This document shows positions 1 to 8,659 of a DNA stretch of 50,841 bases, in pieces. Location: contig JAIOAT010000021.1 of the NCBI GenBank assembly GCA_019873685.1, positions 1-50,841 on the forward strand, in the 5' to 3' direction. Position 1 is the first letter of the stretch. Every line of letters starts with the position of its first letter. Origin of the DNA: Chloroflexota bacterium (GTDB taxonomy: Bacteria; Chloroflexota; Anaerolineae; Aggregatilineales; Ch27). A model generated the notes under the pieces. The model was not told the DNA's origin, did no database searches, and worked only from the letters and a program-made list of their open reading frames with translations. Both the position numbers and the translations under genes were made by a program.

Positions 1-870
1 CCGCCCGGTGCGACGATCATCGACGCTACAGTGGGCGCGGGCGGCCACGCGGCGGTACTGCTGGAGGCTGCCGGGCCGACTGGCCGGCTGCTGGGCCTCG
101 ACCGCGATCAGGCGGCTCTGGCGCTGGCCGCCAGGCGGCTGGCCCCTTTCGGCGGGCAGGTGACGCTGGCGCATGCCCCGTTCGATACACTGGCGCAACA
201 GGCCGCCGCGGCGGGAATCACCGCCGCCGATGCTATTCTGTTCGATGTGGGCGTGTCGTCAATGCATCTGGACGATCCAGCGCGCGGCTTTTCGTTTGCT
301 CAGGATGGGCCGCTGGATATGCGCATGGATCCGAGCGGGGATGCGCCGACCGCCGCTGAGATCGTCAATTCGCTGGATGAGCGGGAGCTGGCCGACCTGA
401 TCTGGCGCTACGGCGAGGATCGGCTGGCCCGCCAGATCGCACGGGCGATTGTGCGCAACCGGCCGCTGACCCGCACGGCGGAACTGGCCGCGGTGGTCGC
501 TGCTATCTATCCCCGGCAGCGCCGGGAGAAGATCCACCCGGCGACACGCACGTTTCAGGCGCTGCGCATTGCCGTCAATGACGAACTGGGGATGCTGGAG
601 CGGGCGCTGCCGCAGGCTGTCGCCCTGCTGCGACCGGGCGGGCGGCTGGCCGTGATCAGCTTTCACAGTCTGGAAGATCGGATTGTCAAGCAATACTTCC
701 GGCGGGCGGCGGCAGATTGCATCTGCCCGCCGGGGCAGCCGGTCTGTACATGCCACCACCGGGCGGAAGTCCGCGAACTCACGCGCAAGCCGCTAACGGC
801 GGACGCCGCGGAAGTGGCCGCTAACCCGCGCAGTCGTAGCGCCCGCTTGCGCGTGGTAGAGAAGCTGTAA
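1..870 (+). CDS. rsmH: RsmH, 16S rRNA m4C1402 methyltransferase (5' end cut by window)
   Basis: S-adenosylmethionine-dependent methyltransferase that N4-methylates C1402 of 16S rRNA in the ribosomal P site; classically the first gene of the dcw cluster. The frame is open from base 1, so the true start lies upstream. 289 residues are visible against roughly 310 in the family, so about 20 N-terminal residues are missing. Visible family features are the SAM-binding loop DATVGAGGH near the start, [25 protein letters not shown], the segment around [15 protein letters not shown], and [13 protein letters not shown]. The C-terminal part has the usual Cys/His-rich stretch ([14 protein letters not shown]) followed by the [12 protein letters not shown] ending. 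A GTG at 31 is only an internal codon of the SAM loop. It precedes the ftsL-like gene by 128 bp. Identity is very secure. Confidence 0.95.
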   Translation, partial: PPGATIIDATVGAGGHAAVLLEAAGPTGRLLGLDRDQAALALAARRLAPFGGQVTLAHAPFDTLAQQAAAAGITAADAILFDVGVSSMHLDDPARGFSFAQDGPLDMRMDPSGDAPTAAEIVNSLDERELADLIWRYGEDRLARQIARAIVRNRPLTRTAELAAVVAAIYPRQRREKIHPATRTFQALRIAVNDELGMLERALPQAVALLRPGGRLAVISFHSLEDRIVKQYFRRAAADCICPPGQPVCTCHHRAEVRELTRKPLTADAAEVAANPRSRSARLRVVEKL

Positions 871-951
871 GTGGCAGGGCGGCAGGTTGCGGGCTGCCCG
901 GCCGGTATCGGCTGGTGCATCCGGACTATGGGGTGTGGCAGAATTTTGCAT

Positions 952-957
952 TATAGT
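952..957 (+). promoter_or_regulatory. possible -10 element upstream of the ftsL-like gene
   Basis: TATAGT in an AT-rich patch inside otherwise GC-rich spacer DNA, about 40 bases before the ftsL-like ATG. No convincing -35 hexamer lies at 16-18 bases, so this is only a weak candidate for an internal dcw promoter. Confidence 0.25.
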
Positions 958-998
958 AGTGGGCGGCGTGGATGGTGAGCCAGTGTTGACCCGGAACG

Positions 999-1505
999 AT
1001 GAGCCAGAATAACCTCTCTAACCGCATTCAGCATACGCTGCGCAGCGCGCCCTGGCGTCGCCAGTCGCAGTTGGCGGCGATCATCGCCCTGGCCCTGATC
1101 GTGGCGATCATCATCGGTGCGCTGTACCTGGCTCAGGTCACCACGATCTCGACGACCGGCCGCCAGAACGAGGAACTCCGCGCCTACCGCGATCGGCTGG
1201 TGCGTGAGAACGAGCAGTTGCGGGCTGAGATCGCCGAACTGCGCAGCGTCCCGCGCCTGTTGCGGCGGGCGCAGGAGATGGGCTTCACGTATGCGGGCAG
1301 CGAAGAGATCGAGTACCTGATCGTGGCCGGGTATATGCCCCAGCAGCCGGCCAGCGTTGCCCCGCTACAGGCGCAGGAAGCGCCATTGCCGGTTTATGAC
1401 GAGACGTTTTCCGGCTGGCTGGAACAGCAATGGGCGGAACTGGTAGCGCAGTTCGAAGCGTGGGCCAGGGCCAGCCGCAGCCCGGCTGCCCAGACGGGGG
1501 AGTAG
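999..1505 (+). CDS. FtsL/DivIC-like division protein (bitopic coiled-coil)
   Basis: Predicted FtsL-type divisome scaffold of 168 residues. It has a short basic cytoplasmic N-terminus, one membrane segment (about residues 25-47, rich in Ala/Ile/Leu), then a coiled coil (about 52-85, including NEELRAYRDRLVRENEQL). After that comes a short segment resembling the FtsB/FtsL end (RRAQEMGFTYAGSEEIEYLI) and a Pro/Ala-rich acidic tail. FtsL partners FtsB/DivIC and FtsQ and activates the FtsW-FtsI synthase at the septum. Assignment rests on topology and on position between rsmH and ftsI, which is where ftsL sits in dcw clusters; sequence alone cannot separate FtsL from DivIC. The tail of about 60 residues beyond the coiled coil is longer than usual. 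The stop lies 3 bases before the ftsI ATG, so translation is probably coupled. Confidence 0.8.
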   Translation: MSQNNLSNRIQHTLRSAPWRRQSQLAAIIALALIVAIIIGALYLAQVTTISTTGRQNEELRAYRDRLVRENEQLRAEIAELRSVPRLLRRAQEMGFTYAGSEEIEYLIVAGYMPQQPASVAPLQAQEAPLPVYDETFSGWLEQQWAELVAQFEAWARASRSPAAQTGE

Positions 1506-1508
1506 GCG

Positions 1509-3233
1509 ATGAACCATCCGGAAATATTCCGGCGTCGTCTGCAGATTGTGGCTGCCGCGCTAATCGTGGTCAGTGTCTTTCTGGTGGTGCGGCTGGCGAC
1601 CATCCAGTTCCAGCTGGACCCGGAGGCGCTGGCCTACTTTCAGGGCCAGACGCGCCAGTACCGGCGGCTGGTTGAATACCTGCCGACCCGCGGACAAATC
1701 TATGACCGCGATGGCGAGCTGTTTGCCGTCAACCAGCTGCAGTACGCCATTGGTGCCAACCCACCGCTGATCACCGACAAGGTGGGCGCGGCGCGGCAAC
1801 TGGCGGCGGCGCTCAACGGCGACGAACTGGCGATTTACGAAGCGCTGACCTCTGACCGACCCTGGGTGCAGATCGCCCGGCCGGTCAGCGCGGCAGTCGG
1901 CCAGGCGGTGCAGGACCTGGGCATCTTCGGCGTCGAGATTTCGCCCATCCCCTCCCGCGCCTATCCGCAGGGGATGCTGGGTGCGCAGGTGATCGGGTTC
2001 GTGGGCGGCGATCAGCGCGGCAACTTTGGCGTGGAAGGCGCGTACCAGCGCGAACTGGCCGGCGAGAGCCTGGTCGAAGAGGAGAGCGCCATCCCGTTCG
2101 AAATCTCCGCGCTGGCGGCTCCCCGGCACGGGCGCGACCTGGTGCTGACTCTGGATCGGGATGTCCAGTTCCTGGCGGAAGCGGAGTTGATGCGTGCCAT
2201 TGACGTAACCGGCGCGGAGCGTGGGACGATTCTGATCATGAACCCGCGCACCGGGGCCATCCTGGCCATGGCCAACTTCCCTTCGTATGATCCCAATATC
2301 TACTACGAGGTGGATAACCCACGGCTGTTTCAGAACGCGGCGATTAGCGAGCAGTACGAACCGGGATCAGTCTTCAAGATCGTGACTCTGGCCGCGGGAA
2401 TCGAGGAAGGGGTCATCCTGCCGGGCAGCACGTATAACGACCAGGCCAGCATGGAGTGCGGCGGGATCACGATCTGGAACTGGGATCGCGCCTCCCACGG
2501 CCTGATCGATATGACCCAGGTGATGGTGCAATCGCTCAATGTGGGCACGGCAACCGTGGCCCGCGAGATGGGACCGACTCGCTTCTACCGCATGGTCAAG
2601 GCGTTTGGCTTTGGCGAGCCAACCCGCGTTGACCTGCAGGGGGAGGCCGCCGGGACGGTGCCCATGCCGGGCGATACGATCTGGCAGGAGAGCCAGATTT
2701 GCACCAACAGCTTCGGGCAGGGGATCGCCGTGACGCCGTTACAAATGCTGACTGCGGTCAACGCCATCGCCAATGATGGGCTGATGATGCAGCCGCATGT
2801 GGTGCACCAGATCATCGATGGCAAGACGGTCTACACGACCCAGCCCTCGCCGATGGGTCGCCCGGTTTCTTCCCAGACTGCCCGCATGATCCGCGATATG
2901 CTGGTGCAGACCGTGCAGTATGGGACGCCAGACGCGCAGGTGCCCGGCTACACTATCGCCGGCAAGACCGGCACGGCCCAGATTCCCATCCCCGGCGGTT
3001 ATGAGCAGGATAAATCAATTGTGTCGTTTGTGGGCTTTCTGCCTGCCGACGATCCTCAGGTGTCTATCCTGATCAAGCTGGACCGTCCACGGGAATACTG
3101 GGGCAGTGTGGTCGCTGCGCCCATCTTCGCCCATCTGGTGGAGCGGCTGGTGATCCTGCTGGAAATCCCACCGGATAGCGTGCGGCTGCAACTGGCGTCG
3201 CAGGGCGGCATTCTCGAAGCGGTAGATCGTTAG
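1509..3233 (+). CDS. ftsI: Class B penicillin-binding protein, septal transpeptidase (FtsI/PBP2-like)
   Basis: D,D-transpeptidase that cross-links septal peptidoglycan together with FtsW. 574 residues: a single N-terminal membrane anchor (about 12-32), a PBP dimerisation/pedestal domain (about 50-215, beginning with TRGQIYDRDG) and a C-terminal transpeptidase domain (about 230-560). All three catalytic motifs are present: S287-V-F-K290 (nucleophile and general base), S342-L-N344 and K486-T-G-T. No PASTA domains follow, so it resembles the plain FtsI type rather than the PASTA-bearing Spo VD/PBP2x type. It sits directly downstream of the ftsL-like gene and 15 bp before mraY; murE and murF, which often lie here, are absent. 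Product class is certain; the septal role is inferred from the location. Confidence 0.93.
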   Translation: MNHPEIFRRRLQIVAAALIVVSVFLVVRLATIQFQLDPEALAYFQGQTRQYRRLVEYLPTRGQIYDRDGELFAVNQLQYAIGANPPLITDKVGAARQLAAALNGDELAIYEALTSDRPWVQIARPVSAAVGQAVQDLGIFGVEISPIPSRAYPQGMLGAQVIGFVGGDQRGNFGVEGAYQRELAGESLVEEESAIPFEISALAAPRHGRDLVLTLDRDVQFLAEAELMRAIDVTGAERGTILIMNPRTGAILAMANFPSYDPNIYYEVDNPRLFQNAAISEQYEPGSVFKIVTLAAGIEEGVILPGSTYNDQASMECGGITIWNWDRASHGLIDMTQVMVQSLNVGTATVAREMGPTRFYRMVKAFGFGEPTRVDLQGEAAGTVPMPGDTIWQESQICTNSFGQGIAVTPLQMLTAVNAIANDGLMMQPHVVHQIIDGKTVYTTQPSPMGRPVSSQTARMIRDMLVQTVQYGTPDAQVPGYTIAGKTGTAQIPIPGGYEQDKSIVSFVGFLPADDPQVSILIKLDRPREYWGSVVAAPIFAHLVERLVILLEIPPDSVRLQLASQGGILEAVDR

Positions 3234-3248
3234 ATCGGACAGCAGCCT

Positions 3249-4262
3249 ATGGTCGGGGATTTGCCTGTTGCGTTGACGATGCTCAGCCTGTCCTTCCTGC
3301 TGGCGGTGATCTGGGGCGACCCGTTCATCATCGTCCTCAAGCGGCTGGGCCTGGGCAAGCGGATTCTGGAGAGCTTGCCGGGGAGCCATCAGGTCAAAGC
3401 CGGGACGCCAACGTTCGGCGGCATCCTGATCATCGTGCCTGCCGTGCTGCTGACGCTGGCGCTCAACCTGGCCAGCCTGCTCAACCCGGAGATTCGCACC
3501 GGCGCCAGTATTCTAATGCCGCTGGGGGTGCTGCTGGGCTACGGTCTGCTCGGTATGCTGGACGACTGGGAAGGCGTACAGGGCAAGCGTGAGCACGGGC
3601 AGGGCATCTCCGCGCGCGCCAAGCTGGCCGGGCAGGTCGTCCTGGCGCTGGCGGCAGCGACGGTGATGTCCCTGTGGAACGGCGGCTTTCAGCACGCCAA
3701 CACGGTCTTTCTGCCTTTCATTGGCATCCCGATTTCGCTCCCGCCCTGGATCTGGATTCCGGTTGCGGCGTTCATCATTGTGGCTTCTTCCAACGCGATC
3801 AACCTGACCGACGGTCTGGATGGGCTGGCCGGGATCATTGCTGCGATGGCTTATGGCACCTATGGCCTGATCGCCTACCTGCAGGGGCAGATCTTCCTAA
3901 CCCAGTTTTGTTTCATCATCGCCGGGGCTTGCTTTGCCTTCCTGTGGTACAACGCTTTCCCTGCCCAGCTGTTCATGGGCGACACCGGGGCGCTGGCGCT
4001 GGGGGCGGCGCTGGGCGTGGTCGCGCTGATGACCGGGCAATGGGTGCTGCTGCCGGTGATCGCCTTTGTGCCGGTGGCGGAGACGCTCAGCGTGGTGGTG
4101 CAGATGGCCTATCTGCGACGCACGGGGCGCAAGCTGTTGCGGATGAGTCCGTTGCACCTGCATTACCAGGAAATGGGCTGGAGCGAAGTCCAGGTGGTTC
4201 AACGCTTCTGGATCATCGCTCTGGTTGGCTCCATGCTGGGGATTGCCCTGGCGCTGGTCTAG
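3249..4262 (+). CDS. mraY: MraY, phospho-MurNAc-pentapeptide transferase
   Basis: Integral membrane enzyme that transfers phospho-MurNAc-pentapeptide from UDP to undecaprenyl phosphate, forming lipid I. 337 residues with about ten hydrophobic segments. The catalytic aspartates are visible: D105-D106 in the GMLDDWEG loop, D188/D191 in NLTDGLDGLAG, and D245 in FMGDTGALALG. The late HLHYQEMGW stretch corresponds to the His-rich MraY signature. N-terminal GTPTFGGI is also typical. Start ATG 3249 follows ftsI by 15 bp. The gene ends 7 bp before the proposed murD start. murF, its usual neighbour, is not in the window. Confidence 0.96.
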   Translation: MVGDLPVALTMLSLSFLLAVIWGDPFIIVLKRLGLGKRILESLPGSHQVKAGTPTFGGILIIVPAVLLTLALNLASLLNPEIRTGASILMPLGVLLGYGLLGMLDDWEGVQGKREHGQGISARAKLAGQVVLALAAATVMSLWNGGFQHANTVFLPFIGIPISLPPWIWIPVAAFIIVASSNAINLTDGLDGLAGIIAAMAYGTYGLIAYLQGQIFLTQFCFIIAGACFAFLWYNAFPAQLFMGDTGALALGAALGVVALMTGQWVLLPVIAFVPVAETLSVVVQMAYLRRTGRKLLRMSPLHLHYQEMGWSEVQVVQRFWIIALVGSMLGIALALV

Positions 4263-4269
4263 GACAGGT

Positions 4270-5700
4270 GTGTGGCTGGTGGAAGACAGTACAGGCAGGC
4301 GCGTCGTGGTGGATGAGTTGCACGGCAAACATGTGGTGGTGATGGGCTTCGCCCGGCAGGGGCAGGCGTTGGCCCGCTGGCTGCCGATGATCGGGGCGCG
4401 GGTGACCGTCACCGACGCCCGTCCGGAAGAGTCTTTTGGCGATGGTCTGGCGCCTTACCGTGCCAGCGGCGTGCGCTTTGTCCTGGGCGGGCATCCGCTG
4501 ACTCTGCTTGACGGTGCAGATGTGCTGTGCGTCTCCGGCGGCGTGCCGTTGACGGCGCCGCTGGTGGCGGAAGCGTTCCGGCGCGGCGTGCCGGTGACCA
4601 ATGACGCCCAGTTATTCATGGCCCGCTGCCCGGCGCAGACCATCGGTATCACCGGCAGCGCCGGCAAGACGACCACGACCTCGCTGGTGGGCGCCATGTG
4701 CCGCGCCGCCGGTCGGGTGACGCACGTTGGCGGCAACATCGGCGATGTGCTGCTGGATGTGCTGCCAGCCATCCAGCCCTCCGACGTTGTGGTGATGGAA
4801 CTGAGCAGCTTCCAGCTCGAACTGATGACGGTCAGCCCGGCTATTGGCGCGATCCTGAATATCACCCCCAACCATCTGGACCGACATGGGACGCTGGAAG
4901 CGTATGCCGCGGCCAAAGCGAACCTGATCCGTTACCAGACGGTGGATGGCCTGGCCATCCTGGGCCGCGATGATCCGGGCGCGGCGGCTCAGGAGGATGT
5001 GACACCGGGGCGGGTGGCCTGGTTCAGCGCCCGCGAGGCTGTGGCGGATGGCGCCTACCTCGATGGCGAGCGCCTGGCCGTGGTCGGCGTGGCCAGCCCC
5101 GATGGCCGCCCGCAGGTCGTGTTGCCGCGGGCGGATGTTCCCCTGCGCGGTGCGCATAACGTGCTTAACGCACTGGCCGCATGCGCCATCGCCGGAGCGG
5201 CGGGCATCCCGCCGGAGACGCTGGCAGGGGCGATCCGGGCCTTCCGCAGCGTGGCCCACCGGCTGGAAGTGGTGCGGGTGCGCGATGGCGTCACCTGGGT
5301 CAACGATAGCATTGCGACCGCGCCGGAGCGCGTGCTGGCTGCCGTGCGCAGCTATGACGAGCCGCTTGTCCTGTTGCTGGGCGGCAAGGATAAGAACCTG
5401 CCCTGGGACGGGCTGATTGAGCTGGCGGTACAGAAGGCGCGGGCTGTGATCACCTTTGGCGCGCACGGGCCGGTGGTGGCGGAATTGCTGCGCCGGGCGC
5501 TGTCCCGCGACGCGGAGGGTCTGCTGGCTCCGGAGCGTGTGCGGGAGGTGGTCACGCTGGAAGAGGCGGTGGCAGCGGCGGCGGCGCTGGCCCGCCCTGG
5601 CGATGTGGTATTGCTCTCGCCCGGCGGCACCAGTTATGACGCCTACCGCGATTTTGAGGAGCGCGGCGCGCACTTCCGGGCGCTGGTCAACGCGCTCTAG
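4270..5700 (+). CDS. murD: MurD, UDP-MurNAc-L-alanine:D-glutamate ligase
   Basis: Cytoplasmic ATP-dependent Mur ligase adding D-glutamate to UDP-MurNAc-L-Ala. From GTG 4270 it encodes 476 residues, slightly above the family norm of about 450. Domains in order: N-terminal Rossmann-like UDP-binding domain (VVVMGFARQGQALARWL), central ATPase with P-loop GITGSAGKTTTT (K133), the NITPNHLDRHGT segment that anchors the sugar substrate and Mg, and a C-terminal domain starting around AHRLEVV with VNDSIATAPE and LLLGGKDKN. I chose GTG 4270 because it lies 7 bp after the mraY stop with an AGGACAG stretch before it. A longer frame would overlap mraY and lacks family-like sequence; a later GTG at 4306 is also possible. 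Confidence 0.93.
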   Translation: MWLVEDSTGRRVVVDELHGKHVVVMGFARQGQALARWLPMIGARVTVTDARPEESFGDGLAPYRASGVRFVLGGHPLTLLDGADVLCVSGGVPLTAPLVAEAFRRGVPVTNDAQLFMARCPAQTIGITGSAGKTTTTSLVGAMCRAAGRVTHVGGNIGDVLLDVLPAIQPSDVVVMELSSFQLELMTVSPAIGAILNITPNHLDRHGTLEAYAAAKANLIRYQTVDGLAILGRDDPGAAAQEDVTPGRVAWFSAREAVADGAYLDGERLAVVGVASPDGRPQVVLPRADVPLRGAHNVLNALAACAIAGAAGIPPETLAGAIRAFRSVAHRLEVVRVRDGVTWVNDSIATAPERVLAAVRSYDEPLVLLLGGKDKNLPWDGLIELAVQKARAVITFGAHGPVVAELLRRALSRDAEGLLAPERVREVVTLEEAVAAAAALARPGDVVLLSPGGTSYDAYRDFEERGAHFRALVNAL

Positions 5701-5737
5701 GGGCGCTGGCCGCCGGGCAGGATTTGCCGGTCGGTTA

Positions 5738-5755
5738 TAGAATACCTGTACAGGT
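5738..5755 (+). promoter_or_regulatory. -10-like TAGAAT followed by a perfect 12-bp palindrome before ftsW
   Basis: In the 76-bp gap before ftsW there is a TAGAAT (5738-5743) followed immediately by ACCTGTACAGGT (5744-5755), a perfect 12-base palindrome ending 21 bases before the ftsW ATG. The placement just downstream of a -10-like hexamer is what one expects of a dimeric repressor site. No good -35 is visible at 16-18 bases. The regulator is unknown. Confidence 0.35.
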
Positions 5756-5776
5756 TCACATTCAAGGACAGTACGC

Positions 5777-7042
5777 ATGGCAACCATGCCACAGTTCTTT
5801 GAGGACAAAGCGCCGCCCCCTGATTCGGCGCGCATTGCCGAGCGCAAAAAGCTCTTCCGCGCCCGGATTGATCTGTACCTGGTGCTGGTGGTGGGCATCC
5901 TGCTGGCGATCGGGCTGATGATGGTCTTCAGCACCACCTTTGACTGGAGCTACCAGACCTATGGCGATCCCTCCGTAATCTTCATGCGGCAGGTGCGGTC
6001 GATGGGGCTGGGGGTGGTGGTGATGCTCCTGCTGGCACTGATCGATTACCGGGTGTGGAAGAAGTTTGCCCTGTGGATGATGCTGGTGGTGATCGCGCTG
6101 CTGGTCACACTGCTGATGACTGCGCCGGAAGTGTTCGGCGCTCAGCGTGCTTTCGTCAACGGCTCGCTCCAGCCCGGCGAGGTGGCCCAGCTGGTGACCA
6201 TCATCTACATGGCAGCCTGGCTTTCTGCCAAGCAGAGCAAGATCCGCCGCATTAGCTACGGTCTGATCCCGTTTTCGATTCTGATCGGCTCAGTAGGTGG
6301 GCTGATTGTCCTTCAGCCAGACCTGAGCACGGCATCGCTGATTCTGATCACGGCGGTGACGATGTTCTTCCTCGCCGGGGCGGATTTGCTGCAGATGGGC
6401 GTTATCGGGCTGGTCATGGGGACGATAGGCTACCTGTTCGCCAGGCAGATCAGCTATGCCGGGTCGCGCCTGGCTTCGTACCTGGCCAGCACAACCGACC
6501 TGACCAAAGCCAGCTATCACGTCCAGCAGGCAGTGATCGCCTTCCTGAACGGTGGGCTGACCGGCGTTGGCCTGGGCGAGAGCTACCAGAAGTTCGGCTT
6601 TTTGCCTGCGCCACATACGGATAGCATCTTCGCTGTGCTGGCGGAAGAACTGGGGTTGCTCGGGTGCATTCTGGTCGCGGGGTTGTTTGTGGTGCTGGCG
6701 GTGCGCGGCTACCGGATCGCCCGCGGCGCGCCGGATAGCTTCGGGGCGCTGCTGGCCGCCGGGATCACCACGTGGATTGTCGTGGAAGCGCTGCTGAACA
6801 TCGCCGTGATGACAGCGGTGTTGCCGTTCAGCGGTGTGCCGCTGCCATTCATCAGCTTTGGCGGTTCGGCGCTGGTGACTTCGATGGCGGGTGTGGGCCT
6901 GTTGCTGAGCGTCTCCCGCGTGACGGCGCGCGAATCGGTACCGGAACGGAGAACGCATGCGGATTCTGATCTCAGCCGGGGGGACCGGGGGCGGAGTGTA
7001 CCCCGCGTTCGCCGTGGCAGAGGCGCTGCAGCAGGGCGCTGA
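5777..7042 (+). CDS. ftsW: FtsW, SEDS-family septal peptidoglycan glycosyltransferase
   Basis: SEDS polymerase that strings lipid II into glycan chains with FtsI at the septum. 421 residues, with a soluble N-terminus of about 35 residues and about ten membrane segments from residue 36. The extracellular loop GFLPAPHTDSIFAVLAEELG carries the conserved aspartate (D282) needed for SEDS catalysis, and the ending GVPLPFISFGGSALV is the family signature. The last 29 codons run out of the family region into an Arg-rich tail that overlaps the start of murG by 86 bp in another frame. ATG 5777 is preceded by AAGGACAG, a plausible ribosome-binding site. FtsW rather than RodA is inferred from its location between murD and murG. 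Confidence 0.94.
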   Translation: MATMPQFFEDKAPPPDSARIAERKKLFRARIDLYLVLVVGILLAIGLMMVFSTTFDWSYQTYGDPSVIFMRQVRSMGLGVVVMLLLALIDYRVWKKFALWMMLVVIALLVTLLMTAPEVFGAQRAFVNGSLQPGEVAQLVTIIYMAAWLSAKQSKIRRISYGLIPFSILIGSVGGLIVLQPDLSTASLILITAVTMFFLAGADLLQMGVIGLVMGTIGYLFARQISYAGSRLASYLASTTDLTKASYHVQQAVIAFLNGGLTGVGLGESYQKFGFLPAPHTDSIFAVLAEELGLLGCILVAGLFVVLAVRGYRIARGAPDSFGALLAAGITTWIVVEALLNIAVMTAVLPFSGVPLPFISFGGSALVTSMAGVGLLLSVSRVTARESVPERRTHADSDLSRGDRGRSVPRVRRGRGAAAGR

Positions 7043-8090
7043 CGATCTGCCGCCGGTGGCGCTGTTTTTCGTGGGCGGCGTGGGCGCTGGTGGCATGGAG
7101 CCGGAGTTGATCGCCCGCAGCGGGATCGCCTGGCAGCGGGTGGCGTACATCCAGGGCGGGCCGATTCATGGGGTTGGGCCGGCGCGGTTGGCAATCAGTG
7201 CGGTGAAGCTGGCGGTGGGCTTTATCCAGGCGCTGGGGCTGGTGATGCGCTGGCGGCCAGAACGGGTCTTTCTGACCGGCGGCTGGGCCAGCCTGCCGGT
7301 CGCCCTGGCGGGCTGGCTGTGGCGCGTGCCGGTCTACGCCTTTGTACCGGATATCGAGCCGGGGCTGACGCTCCGGGTGGCCAGTCGCTTCGCCCGCCGG
7401 GTAGCAGCGACGACCGCCGAATCCGCGCGTTACTTCCGGACAGGCCAGGTGGTGGAGACCGGTTACCCATTGCGACGGAGTGTGCTGGAAGCCACGCGGG
7501 CGGCGGCCATGACGCACTTTCACCTGGACGAGGGGCGGCGGACGCTGCTGGTCTTCGGCGGGAGCAGCGGCGCGCGCAGCATCAACCGGGCGCTGCTGGC
7601 CATCCTGACTGACCTGCTGGCAGATGAAAACTTGCAGGTGCTGCACATTAGCGGCAAACTCGATTGGCCGGAAGTCAGCGCGGCCCGCGAGCGCTTAGCG
7701 CAGGCGGCGCAGAAGCGTTATCATGCCTATGCCTATTTGCATGAGGATATGGGACTGGCGCTGGCGGCGGCTGACCTGGTGGTAAGCCGGGCGGGGGCCG
7801 GCACGCTGGGCGAGTTCCCGCAGTTTGGCCTGCCGGCGATCCTGGTGCCGTACCCGCATGCCTGGCGCTACCAGAAGGTCAATGCAGACTATCTGGCATC
7901 GCGGGGGGCGGCGATCTGGCTGGCCGACGACCGGCTGGCTGAGGAGTTGTATCCGGCGATCCGGCGCCTGCTGGACGATCCAGCGGCGCTGGCGATGATG
8001 GGGGAAAAAGCGCGGCAACTGGCCCACCCGGAAGGCGCCCGCGCGATTGCCCGCCTGCTGGTGGGGGCATGCGAAGTGGAGGGGCGATGA
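6957..8090 (+). CDS. murG: MurG-like lipid I N-acetylglucosaminyltransferase (divergent)
   Basis: GT28-family GT-B enzyme expected to transfer GlcNAc from UDP-GlcNAc to lipid I on the cytoplasmic membrane face, yielding lipid II. 377 residues. The N-terminal glycine loop reads GGTGGGVYP (residues 8-16), so the His that normally follows GGTGG is Gly13. The HEQN-type motif of the N-domain is replaced by AFVPDIEPG. The C-terminal UDP-GlcNAc-binding domain is better conserved: LLVFGGSSGARSINRAL, SRAGAGTLGEFPQFGLPAI and the VPYPHAWRYQKVNA loop. The position between ftsW and murC is exactly that of murG and no other MurG candidate is in the window. It overlaps ftsW by 86 bp and the next gene by the four bases ATGA. 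The alternative is a related GT28 transferase with a changed acceptor. Confidence 0.85.
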   Translation: MRILISAGGTGGGVYPAFAVAEALQQGADDLPPVALFFVGGVGAGGMEPELIARSGIAWQRVAYIQGGPIHGVGPARLAISAVKLAVGFIQALGLVMRWRPERVFLTGGWASLPVALAGWLWRVPVYAFVPDIEPGLTLRVASRFARRVAATTAESARYFRTGQVVETGYPLRRSVLEATRAAAMTHFHLDEGRRTLLVFGGSSGARSINRALLAILTDLLADENLQVLHISGKLDWPEVSAARERLAQAAQKRYHAYAYLHEDMGLALAAADLVVSRAGAGTLGEFPQFGLPAILVPYPHAWRYQKVNADYLASRGAAIWLADDRLAEELYPAIRRLLDDPAALAMMGEKARQLAHPEGARAIARLLVGACEVEGR

Positions 8091-8620
8091 TACAACTGTC
8101 CACGGTTCTGACAGGCATGATCATCATGTTCGGGATTATCGGTTTTTCGCGCGGGTGGACCAAGGAGATCATCGCCTCAACCGGCATTGTGCTGGCCCTG
8201 TTCACCATCGAGCAATTCAAAGCCGTCTTCCTGGAGCCACTGACCGCTGGCGCAGACCCGGCGCAGAAGTTCTATTTCTACGCGGCTATCCTGCTGATCA
8301 TCACCTTTTTCGCTTACCAGACGCCGGGGCGCTTTGAGCGACGCACCCGTCCCCGGAGAGGTCTGCGCGAAGGCGGTCTTCAGGAGAGCCTGCTGGGGGG
8401 TGTACTGGGGGCCTTCAACGGCTATCTGGTGGTTGGCTCGCTGTGGTACTACATGCGTGTGCTGGGGTATCCCCTCAATCCCAACATCCCGGCTCCTTAC
8501 GTGGGCACGGTCAGCGAGGCCATGCAGTACAGCCTGCCGCTGGACTGGCTGCTGGAAGGCAACCTCCTGACGCTGCTGGTGGTGATCCTGTTTCTGTTCG
8601 TGATTATTGTGCTGATCTGA
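8087..8620 (+). CDS. CvpA-like polytopic membrane protein, copy 1
   Basis: 177-residue membrane protein resembling the CvpA family (colicin V production protein), a widespread membrane family of poorly known function. Four hydrophobic stretches are visible (about 5-30, 55-75, 100-120 and 150-177). GFSRGWTKEIIASTGIVLAL matches the early CvpA pattern of a Gly-Arg turn followed by a long helix. A basic loop (RFERRTRPRRGLREG) lies in the middle. I used ATG 8087, which overlaps the murG stop as ATGA and follows GGAGGGGCG. The gene is clearly paralogous to the next one: both share the patterns LLGG/LLGA, GSLWYYM, LEGNLLTLLVV and an FLFV-IVL ending. Function in this cluster is unknown. Confidence 0.75.
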   Translation: MIQLSTVLTGMIIMFGIIGFSRGWTKEIIASTGIVLALFTIEQFKAVFLEPLTAGADPAQKFYFYAAILLIITFFAYQTPGRFERRTRPRRGLREGGLQESLLGGVLGAFNGYLVVGSLWYYMRVLGYPLNPNIPAPYVGTVSEAMQYSLPLDWLLEGNLLTLLVVILFLFVIIVLI

Positions 8621-8659
8621 TCGGACGGCCCGGCGCGCCGGCGGGATAGTGGTGCCGTT

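Noticed and set aside
4225-4269. murD start inside the end of mraY
   Set aside because: The extra residues are Trp/Arg-rich, unlike MurD, and are simply the mraY sequence read in another frame.
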